A DNA stretch of 64,000 bases from Ailurus styani (Eukaryota; Chordata; Mammalia; Carnivora; Ailuridae). Each line of letters opens with the position of its first letter. Positions within the stretch are counted from its first letter, which is position 1. The stretch is from positions 5,085,309 to 5,149,308 of the forward strand of contig LNAC01000001.1 of the NCBI GenBank assembly GCA_002007465.1. The letters run 5' to 3'. The translations under genes were made by a program, and so were the position numbers. Positions 47,061 to 59,699 of the stretch are shown in pieces. Below the pieces are notes generated by a model. It saw only the letters and a program-made list of their open reading frames with translations, was not told where the DNA came from and ran no database searches.

Positions 47061-48639
47061 GTCTTCACGCCGTGGTTTTGAGAACACGCTCCACGACTCC
47101 TAGAACAAGTACAGCTGGCGGGCCCGGGGCCACACCCTCCACCCTCGTCCTGGGGGGGCGAGGAGTCCGGGGAGCGTCTCCATCGCTCCCACCACCGCCC
47201 CCGGGGTCCTGCCCGCAGCTCGGGACGGGCACTGTGCCCCCGAGCAAGGCTGGGCCTTCACCTACGTTCAGGAAGGGCTACCAACTCCCGCTCCCCGAAT
47301 GTTAAACCCACTCGCTGTAACACGGTTTATAAAACAGACTGAATCCCATGAAGTCGTATTTTCTTTTTCCGCAGGGGCGTCTTTCAATCACAGCACCTGT
47401 GCGGTTCAGGTCAGTGTTCGCCTGCTCCTTGTCGATAGGGGACCCCAAGAGGGAACCAACGCTTCCTGTCTAATCACCATGGGTGTGGAGGGCATGTGCT
47501 GGGCCCCCATGACAGCCAGACGGGATGAGGGCAGCAGGACGTCTCGAGGCTGAGGGCCCCAAACTCAAAGACTGGATGCAGATGTCCAAAACGGCTACGA
47601 CGGTCCACGTGTCCTGGGGCTCCTGTCCTGGGTGGTCCCCTCCCTCTGAGCGTGGGCTCGACCTGCTGACGCATTTTCCGCCAAGAGGAGACAGCAGGTA
47701 ATGGGACGTCACTTCCCTGATGAGTTTCCATAAAGGACTCTGGCTCGTCTGTGTGTCTGTGTCTGTGTCTCTCTCAGAACGTACTCATTTGGATAAAACC
47801 AACTGCCGTGCTGTGAGCCGCCCTAAGAAGGGACCCACGTGGCAAGGAACTGCAGGTGAGAGCCACGGAGGACTCCTGCCAACCACCGCCCTGTGCCCGT
47901 GGAAGCGGACCGTGTCCGGGCTGAACCCCGACATGAGCTCACGAGACAGCGCAGCCGTGCGTACCCTCCTGACGCACAGGAACCGTGAGATGACAACCAC
48001 TGTTTGAAGCCACCGAGGTGGGTGACATTTGTTACGCGGCGGCTGATGACAAATACAGACACGCGGGCAAAGCTGGGATTGGTTCTTTGCTTTTGTCCAG
48101 CAGGCGCCCAGCTCGAGTCCCAAAGCACCCACTGTGCACACGCCTCCCTCGAGCGACTCACTCAGGGCTCTCTCCCTCCCACAGCAGACCTCCGACCCCA
48201 ACCCGCCCACCCGGGCTCCAACGCACCTGGCCACCGAAACCCCCCCCAGGATCACAGACATCCCTGGCAACAGACACTCGAGGTGTGGAGGCACACACAT
48301 CACGTCGGCCCTTACAAACAGGGCTCACTGCTCATCGTGTGAAGCAGCAAAGCCTGTGGAGTCTCTGCCACGAGCAAGGCCCTGTGCCCTCGGGGAGTCC
48401 ACGCTTCCCCAGGACTACCCGTCCCAGACACCAGCAGCACCGTCCACCCCGTCCGCGCGCCGCTCTCGCCACTCCCCCCACGGCAGACCCCCTGGTGCTT
48501 CTCAAGTCCAGCGGCTTCCCCAACACCTCTGGCTGCTGCTGTCACCCAGGCCACCACCATCTCTTAGCTGGATAGACACCGGAGCTGCCTCACCTCCCGC
48601 CCTGTCTCCTTCCTTCTTCTTGGTCTTCAAACGACCCAG
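47061..48639. other. Intron 1, GC-rich stretch
   Basis: It is CpG-rich at about 47070-47250. A possible LTR 3' part lies at about 47820-48050, where TGTTTGAAGCCACCGAGGTG and TTTGTTACGCGGC resemble MaLR ends. No gene is supported. Confidence 0.4.
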
Positions 48640-49110
48640 GGGATCTTTCTAGAACAGAATCAGGTGACGGTGCTCTCCAGCTTTAATAACTACTCACTGA
48701 TCTGAAGATAAACTCAGATCCCTCCGTAAATCTTATGAACCAGCTCAGCTGTCCTGCCCACCCCGCACTTTGCTCCATCTTCCACCCAGCCTCAGAATGA
48801 TCCAGACTGAGCCTCAACATCACAGGCACTCTTGTGCCTCTGGGCCTTCAGATATATTTACGTGACTCCCGCCTGCCTTTCTTCATCTCATTAATTCAGA
48901 CCTATTCTTCAGATCACCTACTCAGCCGTCACTTCTTCCAGGAAGCCTTCCATGATAGTCCTTTCTCCCGCCTCCCACCCACCACTCTGTGGTATGGTTG
49001 TCTAATTAATTACTCGCCATCCCTCCACAACTACCTCAGTCCACACTGTATCCCATGGCCTAGCCCAGTGACGGGCACTCTGGAGGCGTCTGGTAATTAT
49101 TTCCTGAGCG
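48640..49110 (+). mobile_element. L2 LINE relic
   Basis: Forward L2 pattern with CTTCTTCCAGGAAGCCTTCC and CACTGTATCCCATGGCCTAG. Diverged. Confidence 0.5.
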
Positions 49111-49129
49111 GAGGCCTTTCGCCAAAATC

Positions 49130-49350
49130 CACTCGTTGATTGCAAGCTTAAATAACATTGGGTAGATGCTTTCATATGCGGACTCATTTAACCATCACCT
49201 CAGCCCTGTGCCAAGACCACTATTACCATCTCTGTTCTGCGGAGAAAGAAACGGAGGCGCGTGCCCGTTGACCCTCCTGAGGTCACCCAGCTAGAAGCGG
49301 CAGGGCTGGGATTTGACCCTAGGCAGTCTGGCTCCAAGAGCGTGTGCTCC
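49130..49350 (-). mobile_element. MIR relic, nearly full length
   Basis: Inverted MIR: GGACTCATTTAACCATCACC, then GAGGTCACCCAGCTAGAAGC and GGGATTTGACCCTAGGCAGT. Confidence 0.7.
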
Positions 49351-50159
49351 TGACCACAGATAAATGAGCCCTTCGAAGAAAGTAAGGCAGTTCGGTTCAA
49401 AGAAGGTCTTAAACTTTTGTTTGCTCATTTTAATGACCAATTCTAGATGAAAAAGGAAGGGGAGTCAAAATTTTTTAGTATAGTAATTAAAATCACAAGT
49501 GCTCGTGAAAAGTAAAAGAGCCTATATTGAGGTTGTGAAACACGTAATCTATTTAAGTATTTTCTGGAAGGAAATGCCTTGTAAATAAATACCCAGCCAG
49601 AGGAATCATCAGCTATCCCCTCCTTTCCATTACAAGCTTCCCAAAAGGACAGATCATGGTTATCTCTTAATGAATTTGTATAAGGCTGAGTGTATTTACA
49701 GTAAAAACAAGCAGGATGATATTTCTGGGCTTCATCATAGGTCCCAGGTTCCCAGAGACGGCTGATCTCTGGAGGCCGGCTCATTCCATTAAGACAACTT
49801 CCTGCAAATCAGAAATAAGGAGCAGATTCATCTATTACCCTTTGATTCTACTGTCTGAAGGTCTTTCAAGATTTACTTCTACCCTAACATCAGGCAATCC
49901 ACTCCCCCAGTGAATCTAGTGCGCAGTTTCAACGGGAAATAGAAAGTGATCTTCACTCCACTGAAAAACTAAGGAGGGGCTGAGCCCACCTCTCCCTGTG
50001 CCCATCACCTGGGATACAGGGGGACCTGGGACAATGTGCAAATATCACGGAGCACCAGCACACACTCAGCACCTGGCCCTCAGCTCCTCACCACGTGAGC
50101 TTACCATCCACATCCTAGAACACCCAAGACAAAGCAGCTTAAAAGCCATGCGAGCAGGA
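49351..50159. other. Intron 1, AT-rich repeat-free stretch
   Basis: 49440-49740 is AT-rich without recognised repeats and is a weak candidate for conserved non-coding sequence. A minus-strand frame of 113 codons (49443-49784) has no known domain. Confidence 0.4.
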
Positions 50160-51118
50160 AAGAAAAGGTATTGGTGAGGTTGGGAAGAAAAAGGAACCCT
50201 GTACACGACTGGAAAGAATGCAAAATGGTGCAGCTACTACGGAAAAGAGCACGGAGGTTCCTCAAACACTTTAAACTAGAACTACCGTATTTCCACCTGG
50301 GGGCATTTATCCAAAGAAAATGGAAACACTAACTCAAAAAGAGAGATGCACCCTGTGTTCACTGCAGCATTATGTACAATAGCTAAGAAATGGAAGCAAC
50401 CCAAGTGTCCATCGACCAATGAATGGATAAATTAAATGTGTAAATTATATATGTTAGATACATAATATGCATATCTATGATCATATACACATAAACATAC
50501 CGAATGGACTATTACTCCTTAAAAAAGAATGAGACCTTGCCATCTGCAACAACATGGATGGACCTAGAGGGTATTACGGTGAGTGAAGTAAGTCAGACAC
50601 TGAGCTCACTTATATGTAGCATCTAAAAACAAAACAAGGGCGCCTGGGTGCTCAGTCCGTTGAGCGTCTGCCTCAGGCTCGGGTCCTGATCCTGAGGTCC
50701 TAGGGTGGAGCCCAGCCCCTCCCCCTTCCTCTGTCCTCCCCCCACCCTGCTCGAGCTCTCGTCTGTCTCTCTCTCAAATAAATAAAATCTTTAAAAACAT
50801 AAAAACAAACAAAACAGAAACAGATTCACAGATACACTGAACAATACGGTGGTTCCAAGAGGGGAAATGGAAGCAGGAGATCAGCAGAATGGAAGGGGAT
50901 TAAAAGATATAAAATACCCGTTACAAAATAAATAAATCACAGAAATACAATGTACAGCATAGGGAAGGTAGTTAATAATAGGTAACAACTTTATAAGGTG
51001 ACAGATGATTTATGGAGTGATCGCTTCCCCATGTATACAAGTGTTGAATCACTAAGCTGCACACCTGAAACTAATTCAATACTGTATGTCAACTATATTT
51101 CAATTAAAAAAAAAAAAG
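50160..51118 (+). mobile_element. L1 3' fragment with nested SINE
   Basis: ORF2 3' region (TCCATCGACCAATGAATGGA, GCCATCTGCAACAACATGGA), then a 3' UTR ending TATGTCAACTATATTTCAAT and an A-tail. Antisense to DOCK1. A SINE at 50638 splits it. Confidence 0.88.
50638..50797 (+). mobile_element. Can-SINE nested in L1, shortened
   Basis: Head GGGCGCCTGGGTGCTCAGTC (one G of GTGGCTCAG is lost) with an internally deleted body of about 160 bp. Flanking A- and C-rich sequence is similar on both sides. Confidence 0.85.
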
Positions 51119-52497
51119 ACGTACAGAGAACCATAGGCAACAATATCTTCACAAGGGATCTTGAACTCTCAGCACGCCACCCACAAAGACTGGGGGAGAA
51201 AGGAGAAAATTTCCAGGAAAGGCAATTAAACATTACTCAGACAGATAAAACCCACAAATTTCATATAACTATGACTTTACCTGATTTTTGTTGTTGCCTG
51301 ACTGATTTGCTTTGTGTTTATGTTTTAAAGGATCACTAGAGTCAAAAGTGGCACTAAAAAGTGACAAATGTCATCAGGATTTAGGTAGGTACAATATATC
51401 CATAAAATCTAACTCCTTCATCTGCTTCTTTTGGAAAGATTTCTTTATACGATATAGCATCTCCTTTCCTAACCACAGAATACATACCATCAAACTTGGT
51501 CTTCCTCTCTGTCTGTCCACTATATCTGGGTTACAGTATCTCCAAACAGTATCTGGGAGGTTAAACTGCTAACACGCCCTCTCATCAGATCTCAGGGCAG
51601 ATAAATCAATCAAGCAATATTGTGAAGACTGTCCTTCCAGACAATGACCCAACAGATTACTCTGGACCAGCCAGTCCCTGAAATATTGCGATGGAAAAAT
51701 GTAAATGTACAACTGATAATTACTTTGGTTGTTTATCCATCTGTTTGCTTTTTCATATATACGGTTTCATGATTACATTTAATCACCCTCAAAAGGATTA
51801 TCTTGGTGAGTTCACAGAGCAGCATAATAGAGTCACCATAATTCAATAGCCACTTTTGATTTCCCTGATAAGATAAAGAGTCAGCAATTACTGTTTGTTA
51901 TCACAACTCCAGTTCTTGTCAATACGATTCAAATTTTACTTGATACCCTAATTAAACAAACCCTGGCCAACTACAAAAGTTGGCACTCTGAATTATTTGG
52001 AGTGATGAGTTTGTTTACTCAAATAGGTACTTGGAACAATTATATTGAGTATGAAATGCCCCAGATTCCCTCTGTTATCTAATTTGGAAAATCACCCTGG
52101 TTTGAAAGAATAAACACAACGGCTGTACGGATCTCCTCCTCCTAGGACGGGTTTATTCCAAATCATTCTCAAGCGACTCCCAAAAAATTAACCAAAATGA
52201 TAAAGCAAAGCAAGTCACCAAGTCCTCAGATGCCCCCTGGTCTGCCACTACTCACATACACCGTGCTTATTTCATAGCGTCAATTTCTTGTTGGGAACAG
52301 AAACTACAGAAACTAGGCTACTGTTGCTTCTAATTTAGACAAGCAGACTTTTCAAAGGTTAGAAAGGCATCTGCGAGGAAACATAAATTGTGCCTACTTT
52401 CTTCTCTCTCTTGCCCCTCCTCCAAAATCTGTCTTCACCTGGAAGACACTGCCACTCCAGCCCTGACCCTGTGCCAAGGGCCAGCCACCAGCTTCTA
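51119..52497. other. Intron 1, AT-rich repeat-free stretch
   Basis: No transposon recognised. 51690-52090 has clustered GATA-like (TGATAAGATAAAG) and homeodomain-like motifs and is a candidate conserved regulatory element, by texture only. Confidence 0.35.
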
Positions 52498-52521
52498 AAC
52501 CCGAACCCTAACCCTAACCCT
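52498..52521. repeat. Short telomere-like tract
   Basis: Three perfect AACCCT units follow one variant (AACCCG). It is a minimal interstitial telomeric sequence within intron 1. Confidence 0.85.
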
Positions 52522-52982
52522 AGCCTCTGGGCATTACCGCAGGGGACACAGGGTGCAAATAAGGCCATCCCCTTCCCCAAGGAGCGAGCACTTGCAGCCG
52601 CCAGAAAAGGGATCCCAATACAGAAAAGCCTAATACTATGAATTTTGGGTTTATCCGATACCAAACCAAAACATTCAGGAAGAATGACAGCAGCTACACC
52701 AAATCCATGTCCCTGAGCTAGGTAATCACAGAACACTAATCTGGTAGATTAAGGGTAAATTATTACTCAATCAAGCCACAACCAATAAGAAAAAATTGAA
52801 AGATAAATACATTTAAAATACACCAAATGGAAATACTGATGTCCTTTAAACTATCAATATAGGAGATACAGCTAAAGTAGTCAGGTATGTGCAAAAATAG
52901 AAAAATTTATCCAAAAATTCATAAGGAATCTCAAGAGACCCAGAATAGCCAAAACAATCTTGACAAAGAACAAAGATACAAG

Positions 52983-53177
52983 GGCGCTGGGTGGCTCAGT
53001 GGGTTAAGCCTCTGCCTTTGGCTCAGGTCACGATCCCAGGGTTGGGGGATTGAGCCCCTCATCGGGCTCCCTGCTTAGCGGGGAGCCTGCTTCCCCCCTC
53101 TCTCTCTGCCTGCCTCTCTGCCTACTTGTGATCTCTCTCTGTGTCAAATAAATAAATAAAATCTTAAAAAAAAAAAA
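52983..53177 (+). mobile_element. Can-SINE nested in L1, young
   Basis: Perfect 18-bp duplication AAAGAACAAAGATACAAG at 52965-52982 and 53178-53195. The head GGCGCTGGGTGGCTCAGTGG lacks a CC pair compared with other copies. Confidence 0.95.
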
Positions 53178-53257
53178 AAAGAACAAAGATACAAGACTCA
53201 CATTTCCTGATTTCAAAACTTAGTACAAAGCTACAATAATCAAAACAGTGTGGTTGG

Positions 53258-53372
53258 GGTGCCTGGCTGGCTCACTTGGTAGAGAGCTTACAGCTCTTGA
53301 TCTCAGGGTCATGAGTTCGAGCCCCACAACGGGCAGAGATTACGAAAATAATACCAATAAATTAATTATAAA
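53258..53372 (+). mobile_element. Short tRNA-only SINE nested in L1
   Basis: GGTGCCTGGCTGGCTCACTT, then GGTCATGAGTTCGAGCCCCA and a short A/T tail, with no (CT)-rich body. GTGTGGTTGG / GTGTGATTGG flanks suggest the duplication. It is a different, shorter Can-SINE type. Confidence 0.85.
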
Positions 53373-53814
53373 AAAAGTGTGATTGGTAACCCCATAAAAA
53401 CATACATACAGACCAATGCAACAGAACAGAGAGCCCAGAAATAAACCCTCCTGTCCATGACCAAATGATGTTCAATAAGGGAGACGAGGCATTCAATGGG
53501 TAAAAGACGGTCTTTTCAACAAATGCTGCCGAAAAGAATGGACATACACACGCAAAACAATGAAGTTGGATCCTCACCTAATACCATATACAAAAACTCC
53601 CTCGAAATGAATCAAAGTTCCACTTATTGGGGTAAAATACACCTAAGAAAAAGTAAGTAAGCAGGTATGCCAAGGAAAGTTTGAGGAATCCACTGGACCT
53701 GGTAGATTTACTCATTTCTCTTTGATTTTACACTAACATTTTTTAACCTTTTTAAGTGGGAGTTCTGCCCGTCAGGAGAGAATTTGAACGCAATCCTAAT
53801 CTCTAGTAACCACA

Positions 53815-54300
53815 TGTACCAGAGGTCTGCAAACTCCTTCCCCCCACCAAATCTGGTCCACCACCAGTGTTTATACTGCTGTGACTCCAAAATAATTTTT
53901 TACTTTTTTTTTTTAAGATTTCACTTACTTATCTGAGAAAGAGAGAGAGGAGAGAGAGAACGGGGGAGGAACAGAGGGAGAGGGAGAAGCATACTCCCCA
54001 CTGAGCAGGGAGCCTGACATGGGGCTCAATCCCAGGACCCTGGGATCATGACCTGAGCCAAAGGCAGAGACGCTTAACCAACTGAGCCACTTCTTTACAT
54101 TTTAAATAGTTGGGGGGAAATCAAAATAAGACTGTTTCATGAGATGCAAAAATTATACAGAATTCAAACTTTGGTGTCCAGAAACAGTTTCGTTGGAATA
54201 CGGCACACATATACACTGATGCCTCATCGGTGGCTGCTTTGGGGCAGCCAAAATAAGCGAAATGAGAAGTAGCATCAGAGCCAAACATATATACTTTCTT
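53815..54300. mobile_element. hAT-Charlie-like relic split by a SINE
   Basis: AGGTCTGCAAACTCCTTCCC on the left and GTTTCGTTGGAATACGGCAC with GGTGGCTGCTTT on the right fit the same hAT-like family seen at 46958. The SINE at 53903-54090 separates the halves. Confidence 0.45.
53903..54090 (-). mobile_element. Can-SINE, minus orientation
   Basis: T-run, (GA)-rich body and inverted head ending AACCAACTGAGCCAC. It has lost the last head bases (CCAGGCGCC). Same orientation as DOCK1. Confidence 0.88.
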
Positions 54301-54414
54301 GCCTTCAGCAAAAAAAACTTCATTAACTCTTTTCTCCAACAGCCCCAACTGCAAATGTTCTGCAACACTGCTCCCGCAAATTATCAAAAGGTCTTCAGAA
54401 CTTTAAACATTTCA

Positions 54415-54560
54415 ACTTCATTCGTTCAACAAATATTGACCAAGCGCCGGCCCTGTGCCAAGGACAGCAGCAGACACCGGGGCTATAAAGAAGGGCTGGC
54501 AGACGCAGTCCCTGACCTCACGGAGTTTCTGGTTCCACGGCAGAAACGGCGCGGTAACCG
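54415..54560 (-). mobile_element. L2 relic
   Basis: Inverted L2 end: TTCATTCGTTCAACAAATAT, then GCGCCGGCCCTGTGCCAAGG and GTCCCTGACCTCACGGAG. Confidence 0.55.
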
Positions 54561-57500
54561 GGTAGTCACACACAGCCTGCCACCTTGGACGCGAATGCAC
54601 TGGGTGTTGTGGGCAGCACATGGGAGGGGCCCTTAACCAGACTGAAGGCCAGGGTCCAGGGGGCTCCCAACCCTGAAAGAGGACCAGAGAGAAATCAGGC
54701 AGAGAGAGGAATGGAGCAGGCAGAAGGACGGAGGAAGTGCTGGCAAGGTAAAGAGGTTGAGAACAGGACAACTCCAAGGACACAGCTCGGCCTGGCTGGA
54801 CAGTGGTGGCAAGGCATGCCAGGGCAGCCACAGAGGCTGGGGCAAGCCCAGAAAAGCCCTGCTGACCCTTTAAAGCATCTCCCGGCAGCTCCTTCATCTA
54901 TAAGGCAGCCAAAATTCCTCTGGGGACCACCCCGTCCCCATCAGCCATAGAGCAATTATGAGCTCCAGCTTCCTGCCCCCTCCAGGGGGCTGCATGCGCC
55001 CACCACACACGGAGCACTGTCTGGCTCAAACCACAGGATCACTAATCAGAAACCAATGAAACGGATCAGTATCACAACTACCCTTCAAACTGCATGATGT
55101 TCTCGGTAGAAAATTCTAGATCAAAATCAGAAACATCCCAATGGAGGCTTTTCCTGTGGCTACGATATAACAGTCCACATTCCAAAGGAAAAATTTCATA
55201 CTCTTCATAATCCTTACTGTCACCCTATGCCTGTAAGGGCTCTGGCAAGTAAAGACAAAAGTTAAAAACAAAAACCCATGAATTCCAAATACGCCACGGC
55301 CAGCCATGGTATTGAGTCACATACAAGTCAACTCACAGTGGGTAGAAAAATAGGTAAAGTTGACACCCATCTTTTAAGCAGAAATAAAAGCCTAAAAACC
55401 TGCAAAGTAGATTCAGAGTGGCTGCCCAGGCTTGCTCCAATTTATTGCAACAGATCAGGTAATAGCGATTTCTTTAAGATAAAATTAAAACTTATCTTCA
55501 AGGATTTGCAGAATTTATCAGGTTTGGGTTCTAAGCACAAGCGTATGATTAGGAGAAAGTGAATCAAGTGCATAGCTTCTCTTCGGAGGTGGGGGTTGGC
55601 AACAAGCCACTGTGGTGTGGCTGGCTTCAGTAACACCGTGCCCGTGATGCTCAAGGTCACCACTGAGAATCTACATCTGTCACACGAAGGCATTACACTG
55701 ACCTCCAATGCCAAAGTGCCAGTGACAAGGCAAGTACCAGGCTGTCTGTGCTGGGTCTTGGGCAGTGAAAAGCTCAATTTCACTAAGATGAAAAGACAAT
55801 GTAAATGCTACTTATAAAAGAGTTAACGACCTAGTGTTAAGAATAAATAAAATAACTTCAAATTCAAGTAGCTGAAGATTGCCGAGAACTCCTGACCGAG
55901 ACATTCAAGCGGCTCCACAGGAAACGTCTGGCACAAAACACTGTCGTCTCAGAAGCATGATGAATAGGCACACCATCACTTAGAGTTGGATGAAGTCACT
56001 ACATGTCTCTGCACCTCCGCCGTCCTGCTCCACACCCACGCAGAGGTCCCAGTGGCAAGGGCTGCCTCCTCCATCCCTTTGATGGGCTCAACCCCAGTCC
56101 AGCTCCAGGACACAGAAGCCCTAACAAGAGCCATGTGTAAAACTCACCAAGTTCAACGATCTCCACAGATCATTGTATATTATGCAAACCTTGAGACAGT
56201 GAACTGAAAAGAGGCAGGAGGGAATCCGCTCCACGGGACCCTGAGACCCTCTTCCTTGCCCCTCGGACAAGGCAAGAGAAATCCTTCCAGGAGGACATGG
56301 TCACTTCTGCGGCTCAGCCCTGGTGGTAGGAAGAGTTTCCCCCAAAAGGGAAGGCGTCAGCCACGAGACGCTGCCGCTGCTGGGCTCGACCATGTCCCGG
56401 CCCCAGCGAGAACCATCTTCATCAGCTAGACTGGTTCCCCCCAAAATAAAGTCATGCTGCCACTCTGACATCCCTGCAAGAGCCACCAATCTTGACACCA
56501 TGCCCGCCCCAGGATCCATCCCAACTGGGGAATGTGGCTCCCAGCAGACACGCACCTGGCACAGAGGGCAGCCTCCCAGGGGCTCCCGTGAGCGCTACGT
56601 TGCCAAGCCCCTGGACCCTGGCCATCCCACTCCTCGGTCTGCCCAAAAGCAAAGCCCTCACTGTCCGCCTCCACCAGCCACAAACAGGCCTACAGGCTCC
56701 CTCAGTATCCAGCCCAGTCAACCCACAGAGAACAGACTACCAGACAGGATGTTAAAGACACAAATGGAGAAAGGAGGGGCCGCTCACGATGACACTATGC
56801 AGTGACCTCACTCCTAGGCGCCCGCTGTTACAACAAGCTCCCCCAAGACCAGCCGTAATTGAACTGCATCCCAGGAGGAAGAAACTCAGAGATCCGATTC
56901 CATCCCCACCCCACCGCAGGACTTCTGGAGTCACACCCACCGCACGCATCAAGGTGTGCACACATTCATGGTGGGTTCGTGTCCCTCCAGGGGACACTGC
57001 ACCGCCTATCCGCCAGAAGAGCTTCCCAGTGCTCGGCAGGGCTCTGGCTCCTTCAACCCGCATCCCTGGGCCACAGACCAGGTCCCATCCGCTGCTCCCA
57101 GACAGACATCAAGGAATCAGCCATGAATCCTCAGATCTCTCCTCCAAACCTTCCAGCTGTAGGTCGTCCATCTGTTTCTCCAGGACAGACTGGAAGGTAG
57201 CGAATTTTGCTTTTCTAGCAATCTTGTGCCCCTGGTGATTGAGTTCACAGAGGAGCAATCTCCAGTGTCCCTGGGAGGTCGGTTCTGACCTCCTCTGTCT
57301 ATAAGGCCCCACGCTGTCATCTTACAGTTTGTCAGGCAACTCGTGCCCTAATTGTAACACCCCACATATGGCCCAGCAGGCATCCATCCAATGTCTTCAG
57401 GCCTGTGGCCCTACACAGTCAAGACCTCTGTGAATACTGACCTGTCACTCAGCTCAGACCTCAGATCCAGACCAGGCAGGATCTCCAGAGAATCGCCATC

Positions 57501-58589
57501 TCTCCATCAATACTCTAAAAATGGTCATTCCAGCCCCTAAGAATGTGCCCACACTGTTCCTCTATCTTGTTAACCAAAGACTTAATGCCATTTTAAGACC
57601 TGACCATCCTTGTTACCTTCCTAGTAACTTTCTGAAAAGGAGCATTGAGTCTGAGCTGCCTTCACCAACAGGAACACCAGTTACTGTGTCCCGGGCACAG
57701 CACTGAGCACTTTCCATTCATTCTCTCACTGAGTCCCCCACGGTGGAGGGAAGGCAGGGTCCATGTCCATCACGAGCTGATAGGTGAAAACTTTGGTTCC
57801 TGAAGATGAGAGCAACATCTTACTCCACAGCCAGAATGCATAAACTACGCTGTACCACCTCCCACTTTAAACTGGCTTCCACCAGAAACACAGAAAAACC
57901 GGGCCAGAGGCTAGAGAGAACCACAGAGAAGCCAACCATGCCACTAAACAGAGGAGGAACCAGAAGCCGGAGTGACCCATCCCAAGTCAACTTCCATGCT
58001 AGCTTGCCATGTGGGAGCCCATGAGAGGCTTCCCATGAAGACACACTGCTGGCCATCCCCCCACTTCCCCAGGGTCATCTGGGAATACACCGTCTAGATC
58101 TTATTTCTAAGGCACTCCAATCCCTCTGGGGGTCACTGGACCTTTTTGGGCTTTTATTATTAGTTCATGCCTATCTCATCTTTGAAGCTACTAAGATCTG
58201 TTTCCCAGAATCCCTGGTTGGCTCCTCTAGCTGGTATGAGCTCTGGGACGAAGGGCGATGATCTCCCTGGGCCAAGTCATGTCCACTTTCACTTTACTAG
58301 GACCCAAGTAGTTGTCGCCTTCACTGGTCCCCCTAACATCTGGAGCTACAACTGTCAGCCCAGCAAGTCAAGAGTTAGGGAAGCTCCTCCACTCAACAAA
58401 ACTTCAGCAGGTGTCAGATAAAGGAACTCACTTGTCACTGCTCTTTGCTGCCTGGGCCTGATCCTATGTGTGCATTAGAAAGCACTGTCACTTGGGAGCA
58501 CATTCTCAGGGCTCGCCCTGGTTTGCAGCCTTCCACACATTCTACAGCCCTTGGTTAGATCTGTTTATTTTGAGATGTTCATTATCAGA
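54561..58589. other. Intron 1, mostly repeat-poor stretch
   Basis: Only a MIR-like relic at about 57690-57800 is recognised. Frames such as 56323-56805 plus and 57109-57312 minus have no recognisable domain. No exon is supported. Confidence 0.4.
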
Positions 58590-59035
58590 AGCTGTTGTGG
58601 GTGAAATTTTATCCCCCAAAGTTACATTCAACTATCTAACCCCTGATACCTGTGAATGTGACCTTATTTATAAAAAGGGTCTTTGCAGATGTCATCAAGT
58701 TAAGATGAGGGGGTAGCTCCTAATCTAATGACTGGTGTCCTTATAAGAAGGAAGTCTGGGCACAGAGACTCAGAGACACAGAAAGCGCACCAAGCAATGG
58801 CGTAGGCTGAGACTGGAACATTGCTGCCACGAGCCAAGGAACCCCAAGGATTCCCAGAAGCCACCAGAAGCTAGAGAGAGGCAAAGAACAGATACTCCCT
58901 CTGAGCCTCCAGAAGAAACGAATCCCTAAAGCACCCTGATTTCAGACTTCCAGCTCCAGAACTGAGAAAATACACTTCAGTTGTTTGAAGCCACCTGGTT
59001 TGTGACTATGGCGGGAAGCTAAGACAACAGCCACC
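58590..59035 (+). mobile_element. MLT1-like solo LTR
   Basis: Good match to the MaLR LTR order: GTGAATGTGACCTTATTTAT, GACTGGTGTCCTTATAAGAA, GACTTCCAGCTCCAGAACTG and TGTTTGAAGCCACCTGGTTT. No internal sequence or second LTR is attached. Confidence 0.7.
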
Positions 59036-59044
59036 GTTAATCAA

Positions 59045-59170
59045 TCACGCTTACCATGTGGCAGGCAATGTCCATGTACTTTACACCCGTTAGCTCACAT
59101 CATCCCAACCATAACCCTACAAGGCAGGTTCCTAATCACGCTGCTTGGAGATGAGGACACCAAGACTTGT
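59045..59170 (-). mobile_element. MIR relic
   Basis: Inverted MIR pattern: CTTACCATGTGGCAGGCAAT, then GTTAGCTCACATCATCCCAA and CTACAAGGCAGGTTCC. Confidence 0.6.
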
Positions 59171-59699
59171 AGTTCACCTATGATTACTGCACTAGAGACT
59201 ACTGATTACTGAACTAGACACAGACCCAAGTCCTCCTCCATCTCCTCCTCCCTCTTGCAACCTGAGTGCTAGCATCCCGGGCTGTGTGATACCTGGGGGA
59301 CACCCGCCTCCTGTTGGCAGGTGCACAAACATCAGCTGACACTTCCACTCTCAGCAGTGCTATGAAACTGAGACCCAGTATTGCCCTGGGCAGAGAAGGA
59401 TGCTTCTCCCCCATCATTTTTCCCTTTGAACTACCGGAAGCCAGCACCACCGCTCCACATCCCGGATGTCAGAGCCGCTGACTCCCAGGGCACCAGGCAG
59501 AGCAGGCTCCTGGACCACCTGCATGACTGGGGCTCCAGGGAGACCCGGAGACTTCGTTCAGCAGTGGGTGTGTGGTCACTGGCCCAAGAGAACCCCGAAC
59601 TCCAAAACTGACCTCCGGACCCTGTGACCCTGTGATGTCAGCAACGCATCCATCTTTGTGGATCAGCAGGGAGAGCCATCTTTATTGCTCAGCAAGCGT

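Larger units (their letters stand above)
52860..53640 (+). mobile_element. L1 ORF2 fragment with two nested SINEs
   Basis: ORF2-type sequence (CAGAATAGCCAAAACAATCT, TACAAAGCTACAATAATCAA, AGAGCCCAGAAATAAACCCT) on the plus strand, cut twice by SINEs at 52983 and 53258. Antisense to DOCK1 and non-functional. Confidence 0.88.

Noticed and set aside
57109..57312. Minus frame with a charged, coiled-coil-like end, possible pseudogene
   Set aside because: Two overlapping frames of equal length exist, and I recognise no parent protein; too weak to call.
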